From Acetohalobium arabaticum DSM 5501 (GTDB lineage Bacteria > Bacillota > Halanaerobiia > Halobacteroidales > Acetohalobiaceae): DNA of 64,000 nucleotides. The stretch covers positions 718,781-782,780 of the forward strand of contig NC_014378.1 of the NCBI RefSeq assembly GCF_000144695.1, read 5' to 3'. This document shows, in pieces, positions 43,945-54,079 of this stretch. The notes under the pieces are model-generated. The model was not told the origin of the DNA. It searched no databases and saw only the letters and a program-made list of their open reading frames with translations. How positions within the stretch are numbered: the stretch's first letter is position 1; every line of letters starts with the position of its first letter. The translations under genes were made by a program, and so were the position numbers.

Positions 43945-44734
43945 TGAAGCAGCAGAAAAGTTTATAAAAGATAGAGAGATAGAGTTAGTACCATACTGTG
44001 AAATCCGGACTTTAGTAGAAGCTGTAGATAATCAGCAGGAAGAGGCCGGTTTAGTTCCGATTGAAAATTCACTGGAAGGTTCAGTAAATATAATTTTAGA
44101 TCTTTTAGCCCATCAGGTTGACTTAAAGATTCAGGCAGAGATCTTAGTGCCGATTAATCATAATTTAATCGGTCATCCTGGAGCTGATATAGATTCAATA
44201 GAGAAGGTTCTATCCCATAGGCAGGCTTTAGCCCAGTGTAGGAATAGTTTAAAAGATTTATTAGGTGATTTTGATACAGTAAATGCTGATAGTACTGCTC
44301 AGGCAGTAAATATCATTCAACAGAAGGATAGTACCTGGGGAGCTATAGGTTCTAGATTAGTAGCGAAACTCCACGGCCTTGATATTTTAGCCGCTAATAT
44401 TCAGGATAATCAATTAAATCGGACTAGATTTGTAGTTTTAAGCAAGCATGATGGCAGGTGGGTTGAAGATTCCAAAACTTCTCTTGTCTGTTCTCCGGTT
44501 AAGAATAGACCAGGGATTTTATATGAGATTTTAAAGCTTTTTGCTCTGCGGAATATTAATCTAACTAAGATAGAGTCGCGGCCGGCTCGCAAAAAGTTAG
44601 GTGAATATATATTTTTTATTGATTTTGAAGGTGATAGAAGAGACAGAAAGGTGAAGGAAACTTTAGCAGAGTTAGATAGAAAGACTTCAATGTTGAAGGT
44701 TTTAGGTTCTTATCCTCAATTTAAAGAAGAATAA
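43901..44734 (+). CDS. pheA: Prephenate dehydratase
   Basis: This 277-residue enzyme converts prephenate to phenylpyruvate. The catalytic domain shows YLGPRGTFTNEAA, LVPIENSLEGSVNIILDLL and the TRF motif NRTRFVVL. The C-terminal ACT domain shows NRPGILYEILKLFALRNINLT and the ESRP phenylalanine-binding motif, so feedback inhibition is expected. ATG 43901 is preferred to GTG 43892. It overlaps the end of the preceding unknown gene. Confidence 0.95.
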   Translation: MERLAYLGPRGTFTNEAAEKFIKDREIELVPYCEIRTLVEAVDNQQEEAGLVPIENSLEGSVNIILDLLAHQVDLKIQAEILVPINHNLIGHPGADIDSIEKVLSHRQALAQCRNSLKDLLGDFDTVNADSTAQAVNIIQQKDSTWGAIGSRLVAKLHGLDILAANIQDNQLNRTRFVVLSKHDGRWVEDSKTSLVCSPVKNRPGILYEILKLFALRNINLTKIESRPARKKLGEYIFFIDFEGDRRDRKVKETLAELDRKTSMLKVLGSYPQFKEE

Positions 44735-44759
44735 ATTACTTATTTTTGGAGGGATGATT

Positions 44760-45524
44760 ATGGCTGGACATTCTAAATGGGCTAATATAAAACATCAAAA
44801 AAAGAAAGAAGATCGAAGAAGGGCTAAATTATTTTCAAAATTAAGCAAACGGATTGCTGTAGAAGCTCGTGAAGGCGGTGGTGATCCAGAGAAGAATCCT
44901 GATTTAAGAATGGCTATTCAGAAGGCTAAAGATAATAATATGCCTAAAGATAATATTCAGCGGGCTATTGATCGTGGAACTGGTAATTTAGATGGAGTTG
45001 AATATGAACGTATTATTTATGAAGGATATGGACCAGCAGGAGTAGCCTTATATTTAGATTTAATGAGTGATAATCGAAATCGAACTGCTTCTGAATTAAG
45101 GCACTTATTATCTCAGCATGGTGGTAATTTAGGCGAAAAAGGCTGTGTAGCCTGGATGTTTAAGCGCAAAGGCCAGTTGATTATCGATAGAACAGAAGTA
45201 GAAGTTGATGAAGATGAAGTGCTGATGTCTGCTCTGGAAGCTGGAGCTGAAGATATTTCTATTGAAGAACAGATGATTGAAATTATAATTGAACCTAGTG
45301 GATTAGAGGATGCCCGGAAGAGTATGGAAGAAGATGGCTATGAATTTTCTTCTGGAGATGTTGTTATGATTCCAGAGAATACAGTTGATGTCGATAATAA
45401 GAAAGAAGCACAGAAGGTACTGGATTTAATGGATGAATTAGAAGACCATGATGATGTTCAGGAAGTGTACTCTAATTTTAATATTCCTGATGAGATCATG
45501 ACAGAATTAGAAAAGGAAGAATAA
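44760..45524 (+). CDS. yebC: YebC/PmpR-family protein
   Basis: The 254-residue protein starts MAGHSKWANIKHQK, followed by LRMAIQKAKDNNMPKDNIQRAIDRG, YEGYGPAGVALYLD and the LSQHGGNLGEKGCVAWMF segment. The family acts as a transcription regulator or helps translation of proline-rich stretches. ATG 44760 is 6 nt from ggaggg; ATG 44754 is too close. Confidence 0.96.
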   Translation: MAGHSKWANIKHQKKKEDRRRAKLFSKLSKRIAVEAREGGGDPEKNPDLRMAIQKAKDNNMPKDNIQRAIDRGTGNLDGVEYERIIYEGYGPAGVALYLDLMSDNRNRTASELRHLLSQHGGNLGEKGCVAWMFKRKGQLIIDRTEVEVDEDEVLMSALEAGAEDISIEEQMIEIIIEPSGLEDARKSMEEDGYEFSSGDVVMIPENTVDVDNKKEAQKVLDLMDELEDHDDVQEVYSNFNIPDEIMTELEKEE

Positions 45525-45629
45525 TTTTGTTCACTTTATCGGGTATATTATCATCTTAATTCACAAATACTATCATAAAGTAAACTTATATTTGTCATTA
45601 AATAGTGATTATATCTGAAGGGTGATAAT

Positions 45630-46286
45630 ATGCTCGATAAAAAGAAGATTATTCTGATTTCATTAGTAATTATTCTTTTGGCTTCAGTTATTACTTATTT
45701 TGGACTGGATTTGCGCAATAATGAAAGTACTCCTCAAAAAGAAGATAGAATTAAATCTGAGGCAGAAGAAGATATAACACAATCTCAGCAGAAATTTTCT
45801 CAGCTAATTAAAGAAAAGAGGGAAGAGTTTGAGACTAAATTGGAATTGACAGAAGAAAGATTACTGACTGGTCCTAATCCTTCTTTAATCTTTAAGACCT
45901 ATTATACCCGCTGTGGAGATATTGTTGTTGATCACAAGAAAGCAAAGAATGAATTCGAAATAAATAATTTAGTAGCTAAATATCCTCAATGGACCTTGGC
46001 CAAGAAGGGAAAAGAAAGGATTATTTTAAAAAGACGAGTAGATAAGGTCTGTCCTGAACATAAAGAAGAGATGTATTTAGGAATTAAAGATGGAACTGTG
46101 GCCATATTTTATGGAAATCCGGATGATGAACAAGAGATTTTAAAACGCAAGACTAATATTTCAGTTGATCTTCTACCGGCAGAAGAAATAGAGAGTCTTA
46201 AAGAAGGAATTATAGTTGAATCACAAAAAGAATTACTGGCATTATTGGAAGGACTATCTAGTATTCAGGATGAACAGCTTAAATAA
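45630..46286 (+). CDS. BofC C-terminal-domain-like exported protein
   Basis: The 218-residue protein has an N-terminal membrane anchor (KIILISLVIILLASVITYFG) and an acidic linker. Its C-terminal domain (YYTRCGDIVVDHKKA, VCPEHKEEMYLGIKDGTVAIFYG) contains two Cys that could form a disulfide. It resembles the BofC C-terminal domain found in many Firmicutes beside ruvAB. The role here is unknown. Confidence 0.75.
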   Translation: MLDKKKIILISLVIILLASVITYFGLDLRNNESTPQKEDRIKSEAEEDITQSQQKFSQLIKEKREEFETKLELTEERLLTGPNPSLIFKTYYTRCGDIVVDHKKAKNEFEINNLVAKYPQWTLAKKGKERIILKRRVDKVCPEHKEEMYLGIKDGTVAIFYGNPDDEQEILKRKTNISVDLLPAEEIESLKEGIIVESQKELLALLEGLSSIQDEQLK

Positions 46287-46294
46287 AGTTGTTT

Positions 46295-46320
46295 ACAGCC
46301 GTTCACACGGCTGTTTCTTA
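46295..46320 (+). terminator. Weak terminator before ruvA
   Basis: The stem acagccg / cggctgt with a 6-nt loop is followed by a weak T tail (ttctta). Confidence 0.55.
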
Positions 46321-46388
46321 TCTTTAAGAAAGGGAAAAGAACTTTAGTATAGAAATAAGTGTAGGTAGTCAGTAATGGAGGGGAGAAG

Positions 46389-46994
46389 ATGATAGCACAT
46401 CTTACAGGGGAGTTAGTCCTAAAAGAGGAAGCACGGATTGTCATTGATGTTCAAGGAGTAGGTTATGAAGTGATGATTCCTACTTCAGTGCAGAATCGTC
46501 TGCCGAATATAGGAGAGGATATTAAAGTATATACCCATACCTATGTGCGGGAAGATAGATTTGTCTTATATGGTTTTTTACAGCTGAGCGAACTGGAACT
46601 ATTCGGAAAACTATTAAAGGTTTCTAAAGTTGGACCTAAAGTAGCAGTCAGTATTCTATCCACTTTAAATGCTAGAGAATTCAAACTGGCAGTGGCTAAG
46701 GAGGATATTGAGGTTTTAAAAGAGGTTAAGGGTATCGGCAAAAAGACAGCCCAGAGATTAATTCTGGAGATGAAGGGTAAGATTGATTTAGATCGGATAA
46801 TGGAAGAAGAGGAAAGCAGTCAATCAGTTGATGGTATAGAGCGAGAAGAAGCAGTAGAAGGCTTGATGAATTTAGGTTATAATATTCAAGAGGCTCGTGA
46901 GGCAGTAACTGAGGCCTGTAAAGGTGTAGATGAAGCTGCTGGAGTGGAAGAAGTTATTAAATTGGCTTTACAGAAATTTGGTCAAAATGATTAG
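46389..46994 (+). CDS. ruvA: Holliday junction DNA helicase subunit RuvA
   Basis: The 201-residue junction-binding protein has domain I MIAHLTGELVLKEEARIVID, VQGVGYEVMIP, the helix-hairpin-helix pair KVSKVGPKVAVSILS and EVKGIGKKTAQRLILEMKGK, and a C-terminal RuvB-binding domain (AVEGLMNLGYNIQEAREAV). No ruvC gene precedes it. Confidence 0.97.
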   Translation: MIAHLTGELVLKEEARIVIDVQGVGYEVMIPTSVQNRLPNIGEDIKVYTHTYVREDRFVLYGFLQLSELELFGKLLKVSKVGPKVAVSILSTLNAREFKLAVAKEDIEVLKEVKGIGKKTAQRLILEMKGKIDLDRIMEEEESSQSVDGIEREEAVEGLMNLGYNIQEAREAVTEACKGVDEAAGVEEVIKLALQKFGQND

Positions 46995-47023
46995 TTTTAG
47001 ATCTATTTTAGGAGGAACTGGCT

Positions 47024-48025
47024 ATGGAGGATAGAATTGTATCGCCTGATGAGAATACATCAGATAAAGAACTGGATTCAAGTCTACGGCCTAAAAGTCT
47101 GAATGAATATATAGGACAGGAAAAGGTAAAGAATAATTTAGAGATATTCATTGAAGCAGCAAAAGGTAGAGGAGAAGCGCTGGACCATGTCTTATTATAC
47201 GGGCCGCCAGGGCTAGGTAAGACAACATTAGCTAATATAATTGCCGAGGAAATGGGAGTCAATATCAAGATTACTTCTGGACCGGCAATTGAACGGCCGG
47301 GAGATTTGGCTGCTATTTTAACTAATTTAAATCCTAATGATGTCTTGTTTATAGATGAAATCCATCGGCTTAATCGAATGGTAGAAGAGGTTCTTTATCC
47401 TGCTATGGAGGATTTTGCTCTGGATATTATTATCGGCGATGGACCTAGCGCCCGGTCTGTCCGGTTGGATCTGGCTCAGTTTACTTTAGTAGGAGCGACT
47501 ACTAAAGCAGGCCAACTTACTTCTCCTCTGCGGGATAGATTCGGAGTAATCAGCAGACTGAAGCTATATAGTACAGAAGAATTACAGCAGATAGTCTACC
47601 GTTCAGCCCGGGTATTGAATGTGAAGATAGATGATGCTGGTGCTCTGGAACTGGCTAAACGCTCGCGAGGGACGCCAAGGATTGCTAACCGGCTATTGAA
47701 GCGAGTCAGGGATTATGCTCAAGTTAGGGCTGATGGGGTGATTACTGAAGAGGTAGCTAAGGCAGGACTGGAGATGTTAGAAGTAGATGAGTTAGGTTTG
47801 GATGATATAGACCGCAAAATGCTGCAAACATTGATCAATAAATTCGGCGGCGGTCCTGTTGGATTGAATACTCTATCTGCTGCTGTTGGTGAAGAAGAAG
47901 CAACTATTGAGGATGTTTATGAGCCTTACCTGTTACAGATTGGTTATCTCCAGCGGACTCCCCGTGGCAGAGTAGCTACTAAGTTAGCATATGAACATTT
48001 AGACTTAGATTATAAGGAGGAGTAA
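47024..48025 (+). CDS. ruvB: Holliday junction DNA helicase subunit RuvB
   Basis: The 333-residue AAA+ motor has Walker [19 protein letters not shown], Walker [11 protein letters not shown], the sensor segment [39 protein letters not shown] and a winged-helix C-terminus ([19 protein letters not shown]). It drives branch migration with RuvA. Confidence 0.98.
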   Translation: MEDRIVSPDENTSDKELDSSLRPKSLNEYIGQEKVKNNLEIFIEAAKGRGEALDHVLLYGPPGLGKTTLANIIAEEMGVNIKITSGPAIERPGDLAAILTNLNPNDVLFIDEIHRLNRMVEEVLYPAMEDFALDIIIGDGPSARSVRLDLAQFTLVGATTKAGQLTSPLRDRFGVISRLKLYSTEELQQIVYRSARVLNVKIDDAGALELAKRSRGTPRIANRLLKRVRDYAQVRADGVITEEVAKAGLEMLEVDELGLDDIDRKMLQTLINKFGGGPVGLNTLSAAVGEEEATIEDVYEPYLLQIGYLQRTPRGRVATKLAYEHLDLDYKEE

Positions 48026-48027
48026 TG

Positions 48028-48246
48028 ATGGGGGCTCAGTTTTCCGGGCTAGGGAAGAGTTTAATTATTATTGGTTTGTTGTTAGTAGCTGTGGGAGCCA
48101 TTTTTACTCTTGATTTAAACTTACCCTTGGGAAGACTGCCGGGCGATATCAGAATTGAACGGGAGAACTTTAGTTTCTATTTGCCGATTACTACTTCGAT
48201 TATTTTAAGTATAGTTCTATCGCTACTGCTTAAATTCTTTAGATAA
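48028..48246 (+). CDS. Small membrane protein, DUF2905
   Basis: The 72-residue protein has two hydrophobic helices (SLIIIGLLLVAVGAIFTL and the C-terminal ITTSIILSIVLSLLLKFF) with the conserved LPLGRLPGDIRIERENFSFYLP motif between them, typical of DUF2905, which often follows ruvB. Function is unknown. ATG 48028 is 7 nt from aaggagg; ATG 48025 overlaps the ruvB stop. Confidence 0.88.
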   Translation: MGAQFSGLGKSLIIIGLLLVAVGAIFTLDLNLPLGRLPGDIRIERENFSFYLPITTSIILSIVLSLLLKFFR

Positions 48247-48285
48247 GATTGTTAGCTGATTCAGTTTAAATTATAGTTGGCTGAT

Positions 48286-48592
48286 ATTGATATATTGTTG
48301 CAGTTTAGAGTTGATATCTTGCAAACGCTCCAGAAATCAGTCCTAGTCACCCATAAATTGTGCAAAATTATCTGAGGGAAAGCGTTAAAACCCAAACCAA
48401 TGAAATTTCTGTTCTGTAATACCGCAAATAGTCAACATTTCTCTGAAGCGACTCTTAAAACTGATTCGGAACCATGGACGGTGGAGAATCAGTTTTTGAG
48501 AACGAATGAGGCAGGACGCCGAATGAGTGGCAAGCGTAAGAGATTTGTTGACTATAATCTGCAATATCTTGAAAGTGACACATAATATCAAT
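48286..48592 (+). mobile_element. MITE-like hairpin element, copy 4
   Basis: This 307-bp repeat of the family at 19123 and 21469 has the same outer ends. The 128-bp core is at 48428-48555. The 11-bp stem AAAACTGATTC (48457-48467) pairs perfectly with 48486-48496 around an 18-nt loop GGAACCATGGACGGTGGA. Compared with copy 1, one stem pair is changed on both sides (C-G to T-A). It fills most of the gap between the DUF2905 gene and queA. Confidence 0.8.
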
Positions 48593-48665
48593 TATGTCAA
48601 ATTTTATTTCAAGCTGACACTCGGGCAAATAAAATCAAATATCAGCATTAATGGAGGAATGGATA

Positions 48666-49691
48666 ATGAAAGTATCAGACTTTGACTATGATTTACCAGA
48701 AGAGTTAATTGCTCAACAGCCGGCTGAACCAAGAGATGAGTCTCAGTTGATGGTTTTGGATCGAAAGACTGGTGAAATAAAAGAAAGAATTTTTAAGAAG
48801 ATTATTGATCTTATAGAACCAGGAGATACTCTAGTCTTAAATAATACCGAAGTAATTCCAGCCCGATTATATGGTAAGAAAGAAAAGACTGGAGGCAAGG
48901 TTGAGTTTCTATTATTAACAGAAACTGAATTGGATACCTGGGAGGTTTTAGTTAGACCGGGTAGAAAGGTTAAAATCGGCACTAGAGTAGTATTTGGAGA
49001 TAATGACTTAATAGCAGAAGTTAAAGATAGAACTGATTTCGGCGGCAGAGTAGTTGAATTTGAGTATAAGGGCGTCTTTGCTGAAGTGTTGGATAAATTA
49101 GGAGAGATGCCGCTGCCGCCCTATATCACCAAAGAATTAGAAGAAAGAAATCAATATCAGACAGTTTATGCCCAGAAGAAAGGAGCAGCAGCTGCTCCTA
49201 CAGCCGGTCTTCATTTTACTGAAGAGGTTCTGGAACAGTTAGAAGAGAAAGGAGTAAATATTGCTGCTATTACACTTCATGTAGGCTTAGGTACCTTTCG
49301 GCCTGTTAGAGCTGATGAGGTAGAAGAACATGATATGCATGCGGAGTATTATGAAGTTACTGATAAGGCAGCAGACACTATCAATCAGACTAAAGAGTCT
49401 GGCGGACGAATTATTGCTGTAGGGACTACAGTAACAAGAACTCTAGAGACTGTCGGTAATAAAGAAGGCTATGTTGAAGCAGATAAAGGATGGACAGATA
49501 TCTTTATCTATCCTGGTTATGAGTTTAAGGTGATTGATGGATTATTGACTAATTTTCATCTGCCAGAATCGACGCTGATTATGATGGTTACTGCCTTTGC
49601 AGGCTATGATAAAGTAATGGCAGCTTATCAAGAGGCAATAGATAAAGAATATCGCTTTTACAGCTTTGGAGATGCAATGTTAATTATTTAA
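48666..49691 (+). CDS. queA: S-adenosylmethionine:tRNA ribosyltransferase-isomerase
   Basis: QueA adds the epoxycyclopentanediol ring of queuosine. The 341-residue protein has [75 protein letters not shown] and a late [24 protein letters not shown] 48666 follows ggagga; the ATG at 48651 overlaps that site. It precedes tgt. Confidence 0.97.
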   Translation: MKVSDFDYDLPEELIAQQPAEPRDESQLMVLDRKTGEIKERIFKKIIDLIEPGDTLVLNNTEVIPARLYGKKEKTGGKVEFLLLTETELDTWEVLVRPGRKVKIGTRVVFGDNDLIAEVKDRTDFGGRVVEFEYKGVFAEVLDKLGEMPLPPYITKELEERNQYQTVYAQKKGAAAAPTAGLHFTEEVLEQLEEKGVNIAAITLHVGLGTFRPVRADEVEEHDMHAEYYEVTDKAADTINQTKESGGRIIAVGTTVTRTLETVGNKEGYVEADKGWTDIFIYPGYEFKVIDGLLTNFHLPESTLIMMVTAFAGYDKVMAAYQEAIDKEYRFYSFGDAMLII

Positions 49692-49702
49692 AAGAAGTAT
49701 AA

Positions 49703-50830
<1,128 letters not shown>

Positions 50831-50930
50831 GTCAGCAAAAAGCTTAAGATAAAATAGAGGAGTTAATCATGCTGTATTGAATTATAAAATAGTAGTTGCT
50901 AACAAAATATCACAACAGGAGGAATAAACT

Positions 50931-51215
50931 ATGAATATTGTAATGAGCATTTTACCTTGGGTAGCTATCTTTGGTATCTTTTGGTTTTTATTCATTAGAC
51001 CCCAGAAAAAGAAGCAGCAGGAACATGAAGATATGGTTGATAATCTTGAAGTAGGAGATGAAATTATAACTATCGGTGGTATTAAGGGTAAGATAACTAA
51101 AATTGATGGTGATGAATTTAGATTAAAAATTTCACCTGAAGTCGAGGTTGAAGTAATTAGAAATGCTGTCGGTCGTTTAGCTGGTGATGAATCTGAAGAA
51201 AATAATGATGAATAA
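50931..51215 (+). CDS. yajC: Preprotein translocase subunit YajC
   Basis: The 94-residue protein has one N-terminal membrane helix (ILPWVAIFGIFWFLFIRPQ) and a cytosolic domain (NLEVGDEIITIGGIKGKITKI). YajC assists SecDF, which lies about 1.6 kb downstream. The C-terminus is strongly acidic. Confidence 0.95.
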   Translation: MNIVMSILPWVAIFGIFWFLFIRPQKKKQQEHEDMVDNLEVGDEIITIGGIKGKITKIDGDEFRLKISPEVEVEVIRNAVGRLAGDESEENNDE

Positions 51216-51271
51216 TTCTGTTTAGATAATGTATAATTTAGAAGCTGTTTTGGAGTGTTGGGAGGATGTCT

Positions 51272-51820
51272 ATGCAAATTACTAAACAAGAAGTTAGAGA
51301 ATTCTTTGAATCAGTAGTAATTGCTGGTGTTCTGGCTTTTTTTATTATTACTTTTGTGGCCCAGTCTTTTGTAGTTCAGGGTGAATCGATGGAGCCGACC
51401 TTACATAATGGAGAACGATTATTTGTTGATAAAGTTTCTTATCGGTTTAGTAATCCTGACCGAGGAGATATTATTGTCTTTAGCCCTCAGGGTTCACCGG
51501 GCAGGAAGTATATCAAGCGGGTAATCGGCTTGCCGGGCGATAAGGTGATGATTAGAGATAAGAAGGTATATGTTAATGGAACTTCAATTAAAGAAGATTA
51601 TACTTTAGAAGAAACACTGGGAAATTTTGGTCCCTATCATGTACCTCAAGATCATTTATTTGTGTTAGGGGATAATCGTAATAATAGTGCTGATAGCCGT
51701 TATACCTCTTTAGTCGGGTTTGTATCTTATAGTGATATTGAAGGAAGGGCTTTCTGGGTTTATTGGCCGCTGGATGAAATGAGAATTATCGATCATGAAG
51801 AGTATAAAAGAATAAATTAA
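51272..51820 (+). CDS. lepB: Signal peptidase I
   Basis: The 182-residue membrane protease has one N-terminal helix (VVIAGVLAFFIITFVAQSF), the catalytic Ser in GESMEPTL, the Lys in KYIKRVIGLPGD, and the GDNRNNSADSRY box. It cleaves signal peptides of secreted proteins. ATG 51272 is 6 nt from ggagg; ATG 51266 overlaps it. Confidence 0.95.
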   Translation: MQITKQEVREFFESVVIAGVLAFFIITFVAQSFVVQGESMEPTLHNGERLFVDKVSYRFSNPDRGDIIVFSPQGSPGRKYIKRVIGLPGDKVMIRDKKVYVNGTSIKEDYTLEETLGNFGPYHVPQDHLFVLGDNRNNSADSRYTSLVGFVSYSDIEGRAFWVYWPLDEMRIIDHEEYKRIN

Positions 51821-51831
51821 AGATAGTTTAA

Positions 51832-51866
51832 GGCTATCATTCTATATATCGGAATGATAGTCTTTT
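51832..51866 (+). terminator. Intrinsic terminator after lepB
   Basis: The stem ggctatcatt / aatgatagtc with an AT loop is followed by a T-rich tail. Confidence 0.8.
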
Positions 51867-51896
51867 CTGTAGGGTATAATTAATAATTAGTCAGCT

Positions 51897-52076
51897 TCTC
51901 GGAACTAAAGTACCGAATTGTAAAAACAATAGGGGCTACTAGTTACCTCGTATGCTATCTTTTAAATAGCTTGTTTAACAATTAATACTATATACCATGT
52001 GGTTAAACTTTTCAACAGAAAGGAGTTGAAAAAGCCGTTTTCCTCCCCAGGCTAGAAGTCTGAGGTTTCCAACGGC
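51897..52076 (+). other. Structured leader, possible IS200/IS605-type end remnant
   Basis: Four hairpins are visible: TCGGaACT..AGTaCCGA (51899-51916), GCTAT..ATAGC (51954-51970), CTTTTCAAC..GTTGAAAAG-like (52008-52034), and a terminal one, GCCGTT..AACGGC (52034-52076), with an inner CCTCCCCAG/CTGAGG stem. The last resembles, from memory, the TCCTCCCCAGGCTAAAG-type right-end/omegaRNA hairpin of IS200/IS605 elements. No transposase or TnpB frame is present. It ends 8 nt before the ATG of the HD gene, which has no purine-rich ribosome site. A cis-regulatory RNA of unknown class is the alternative. Confidence 0.45.
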
Positions 52077-52084
52077 TAAATTCT

Positions 52085-52744
52085 ATGAGTATTTTAGAAA
52101 AGATCAAGGAAGCTTCTCAGGTTACTGCTTATATAAAAAAGGCTGATGAACATCTTAAGAATATCGGTTTTACAGAACATAGTTTTCGCCATGCTAATCT
52201 AGTGGCTGAGACTGCGGAAAACATCTTAAAGAAACTGGATTATTCTTCGGAAATGGCTGAATTGGCTGGGGCAGCCGGTTACTTACATGATATCGGAAAT
52301 GTGGTTAATCGCCAGAATCATGCCCAGTCCTCAGCTGTATTGGCTTCACAGATTTTAACTGATTTAGGTTTAGATTATGATAAGATAGCTACAATTATGG
52401 GGGCGATCGGAAATCATGATGAAGGAGAAGGTCAGCCGGTTAATAATATTGCTGCTGCCTTAATAATTGCTGATAAATCAGATGTCCACTGGACTAGAGT
52501 CAGAAATGATGATTATTCTACTTTTGATATTCATGATCGGGTCAATTATGCTGTTCAACAGTCTTGTATTGAGATTGATAGGACAGAAAAGATGATTACG
52601 CTTGATTTAGAGATTGATACTGAAATAAGTACTGTTATGGAATACTTTGAAATCTTTTTAACCCGGATGGTAATGTGCCGTCAGGCAGCAGAGGTTCTTG
52701 GGTGTGATTTTCAATTGATTATCAATGAAGTAGAACTCCTTTAG
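52085..52744 (+). CDS. HD-domain phosphohydrolase
   Basis: The 219-residue protein shows the HD metal motifs: FTEHSFRHANLVAETAENIL (first His), AAGYLHDIGNVVNRQNHA (HD), GAIGNHDEGEG and IIADKSDVHW (last Asp). The substrate is unknown; nucleotide phosphohydrolases are likely. ATG 52085 follows no clear ribosome site; the structured element ends at 52076. Confidence 0.85.
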   Translation: MSILEKIKEASQVTAYIKKADEHLKNIGFTEHSFRHANLVAETAENILKKLDYSSEMAELAGAAGYLHDIGNVVNRQNHAQSSAVLASQILTDLGLDYDKIATIMGAIGNHDEGEGQPVNNIAAALIIADKSDVHWTRVRNDDYSTFDIHDRVNYAVQQSCIEIDRTEKMITLDLEIDTEISTVMEYFEIFLTRMVMCRQAAEVLGCDFQLIINEVELL

Positions 52745-52763
52745 ATGTAAATGGAGACTATGA

Positions 52764-52792
52764 TTGACAAGCTATAGTTGAAGAGATATAAT
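52764..52792 (+). promoter_or_regulatory. Promoter of secDF
   Basis: TTGACA (52764-52769) and TATAAT (52787-52792) with 17-nt spacing lie 60 nt before secD. Confidence 0.88.
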
Positions 52793-52852
52793 ATAAAATG
52801 TTGGAATAATGTTGAAGTTATATTTTAAAGTGAAGAAAGGAGAGTAATCTTA

Positions 52853-54073
52853 ATGACGCGGAAGAATAAGAAACTGCTTAAAATAGTAGGGATTATGGCT
52901 GCAGTAATTATAGCTGCTTATTTTTTACTTCCGATTAATGAGGCTATTAATTTAGGTCTTGATTTACAAGGAGGAACCCATGTAGTTTTGGAAGCAGAGC
53001 CTACAGAACAAAGTAAAGTAACTAATGATTCTATGCAGCGGGTAATTAGCGTTATTAATCGCCGAGTTAATCAGATGGGCCTTACAGAACCGGTAATTCA
53101 GCGAGAAGGCGACCGCAGGATTATTGTCGAACTGCCTGGGGTAGAGAACCCAAATCAGGCGATTGAGACTATTGGCAAGACAGCCCAATTAAAATTTAAA
53201 GATCCAAATGGAGAAGTGGTAATGACAGGTGGACATTTGGTTGATGCTCAAGCTACCTACGGGACTCAATTTAACCAACCAGTAATTCAGTTTGAATTAG
53301 ATAGTGTCGGTAAAGATAAGTTTGCTCAATTGACTAAAAAGCATGTAGGAGAGCGAATTGCTATTCATCTTGATGAAGAATTATTGACCAATCCTCAGGT
53401 TCAGGACCCAATCCCTGGAGGTGAAGGAATTATTACCGGGTATGAGACATTAGAAGAGGCTCAAGAGGATGCTTTATTATTACGGGCTGGTGCATTACCT
53501 ATGCCGGTTAAAGTAATTCAAAACAGAACTATTGGGCCTACTTTAGGAGCTCGGTCTATTGATCAGAGTATTACTGCTGGCTTAATTGGTCTTGCTTTAG
53601 TAGCTTTATTGATGATAATCTTGTATCGTTTATCCGGGGCAGTTGCGACAGTTGCGTTAGGAATCTATGGTGTGATTGTAATGGGAACTTTAGCTGGCTT
53701 GAATGCAACTTTGACGCTACCGGGAATTGCTGGTTTGATTCTGTCTATTGGTATGGCTGTAGATGCTAATATTATTATCTTCGAGCGGGTTAAACAGGAG
53801 TTAGGAGCAGGAAAGACTAAAAGGGCTGCTATTAAATCAGGATTTGAGCGTGCGTATAAGACAATCTTTGATGCTAATGTAACTACTTTAATTACAGCAG
53901 GTATTTTAGCTTATTTTGGTACTGGTACAATTAGAGGATTTGCGGTTACATTAAGTATAGGTATTTTAGCCAGTATGTTTACAGCAATTGTTGTAACTAG
54001 AACATTAGTTGATCTATTGTTAGATGCTAATTTATTAAAAGGTCAGAATGCTTTTGGCCGGGTAAGGAGGTAA
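52853..54073 (+). CDS. secD: Protein translocase subunit SecD
   Basis: The 406-residue RND-type protein has TM1 (IVGIMAAVIIAAYFLLP), LGLDLQGGTHVVLEAEP, a large extracytoplasmic domain and five C-terminal helices with the AGLILSIGMAVDANIIIFER motif. It uses the ion gradient to pull secreted proteins. SecF follows 6 nt later. Confidence 0.96.
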   Translation: MTRKNKKLLKIVGIMAAVIIAAYFLLPINEAINLGLDLQGGTHVVLEAEPTEQSKVTNDSMQRVISVINRRVNQMGLTEPVIQREGDRRIIVELPGVENPNQAIETIGKTAQLKFKDPNGEVVMTGGHLVDAQATYGTQFNQPVIQFELDSVGKDKFAQLTKKHVGERIAIHLDEELLTNPQVQDPIPGGEGIITGYETLEEAQEDALLLRAGALPMPVKVIQNRTIGPTLGARSIDQSITAGLIGLALVALLMIILYRLSGAVATVALGIYGVIVMGTLAGLNATLTLPGIAGLILSIGMAVDANIIIFERVKQELGAGKTKRAAIKSGFERAYKTIFDANVTTLITAGILAYFGTGTIRGFAVTLSIGILASMFTAIVVTRTLVDLLLDANLLKGQNAFGRVRR

Positions 54074-54079
54074 TTTAGA

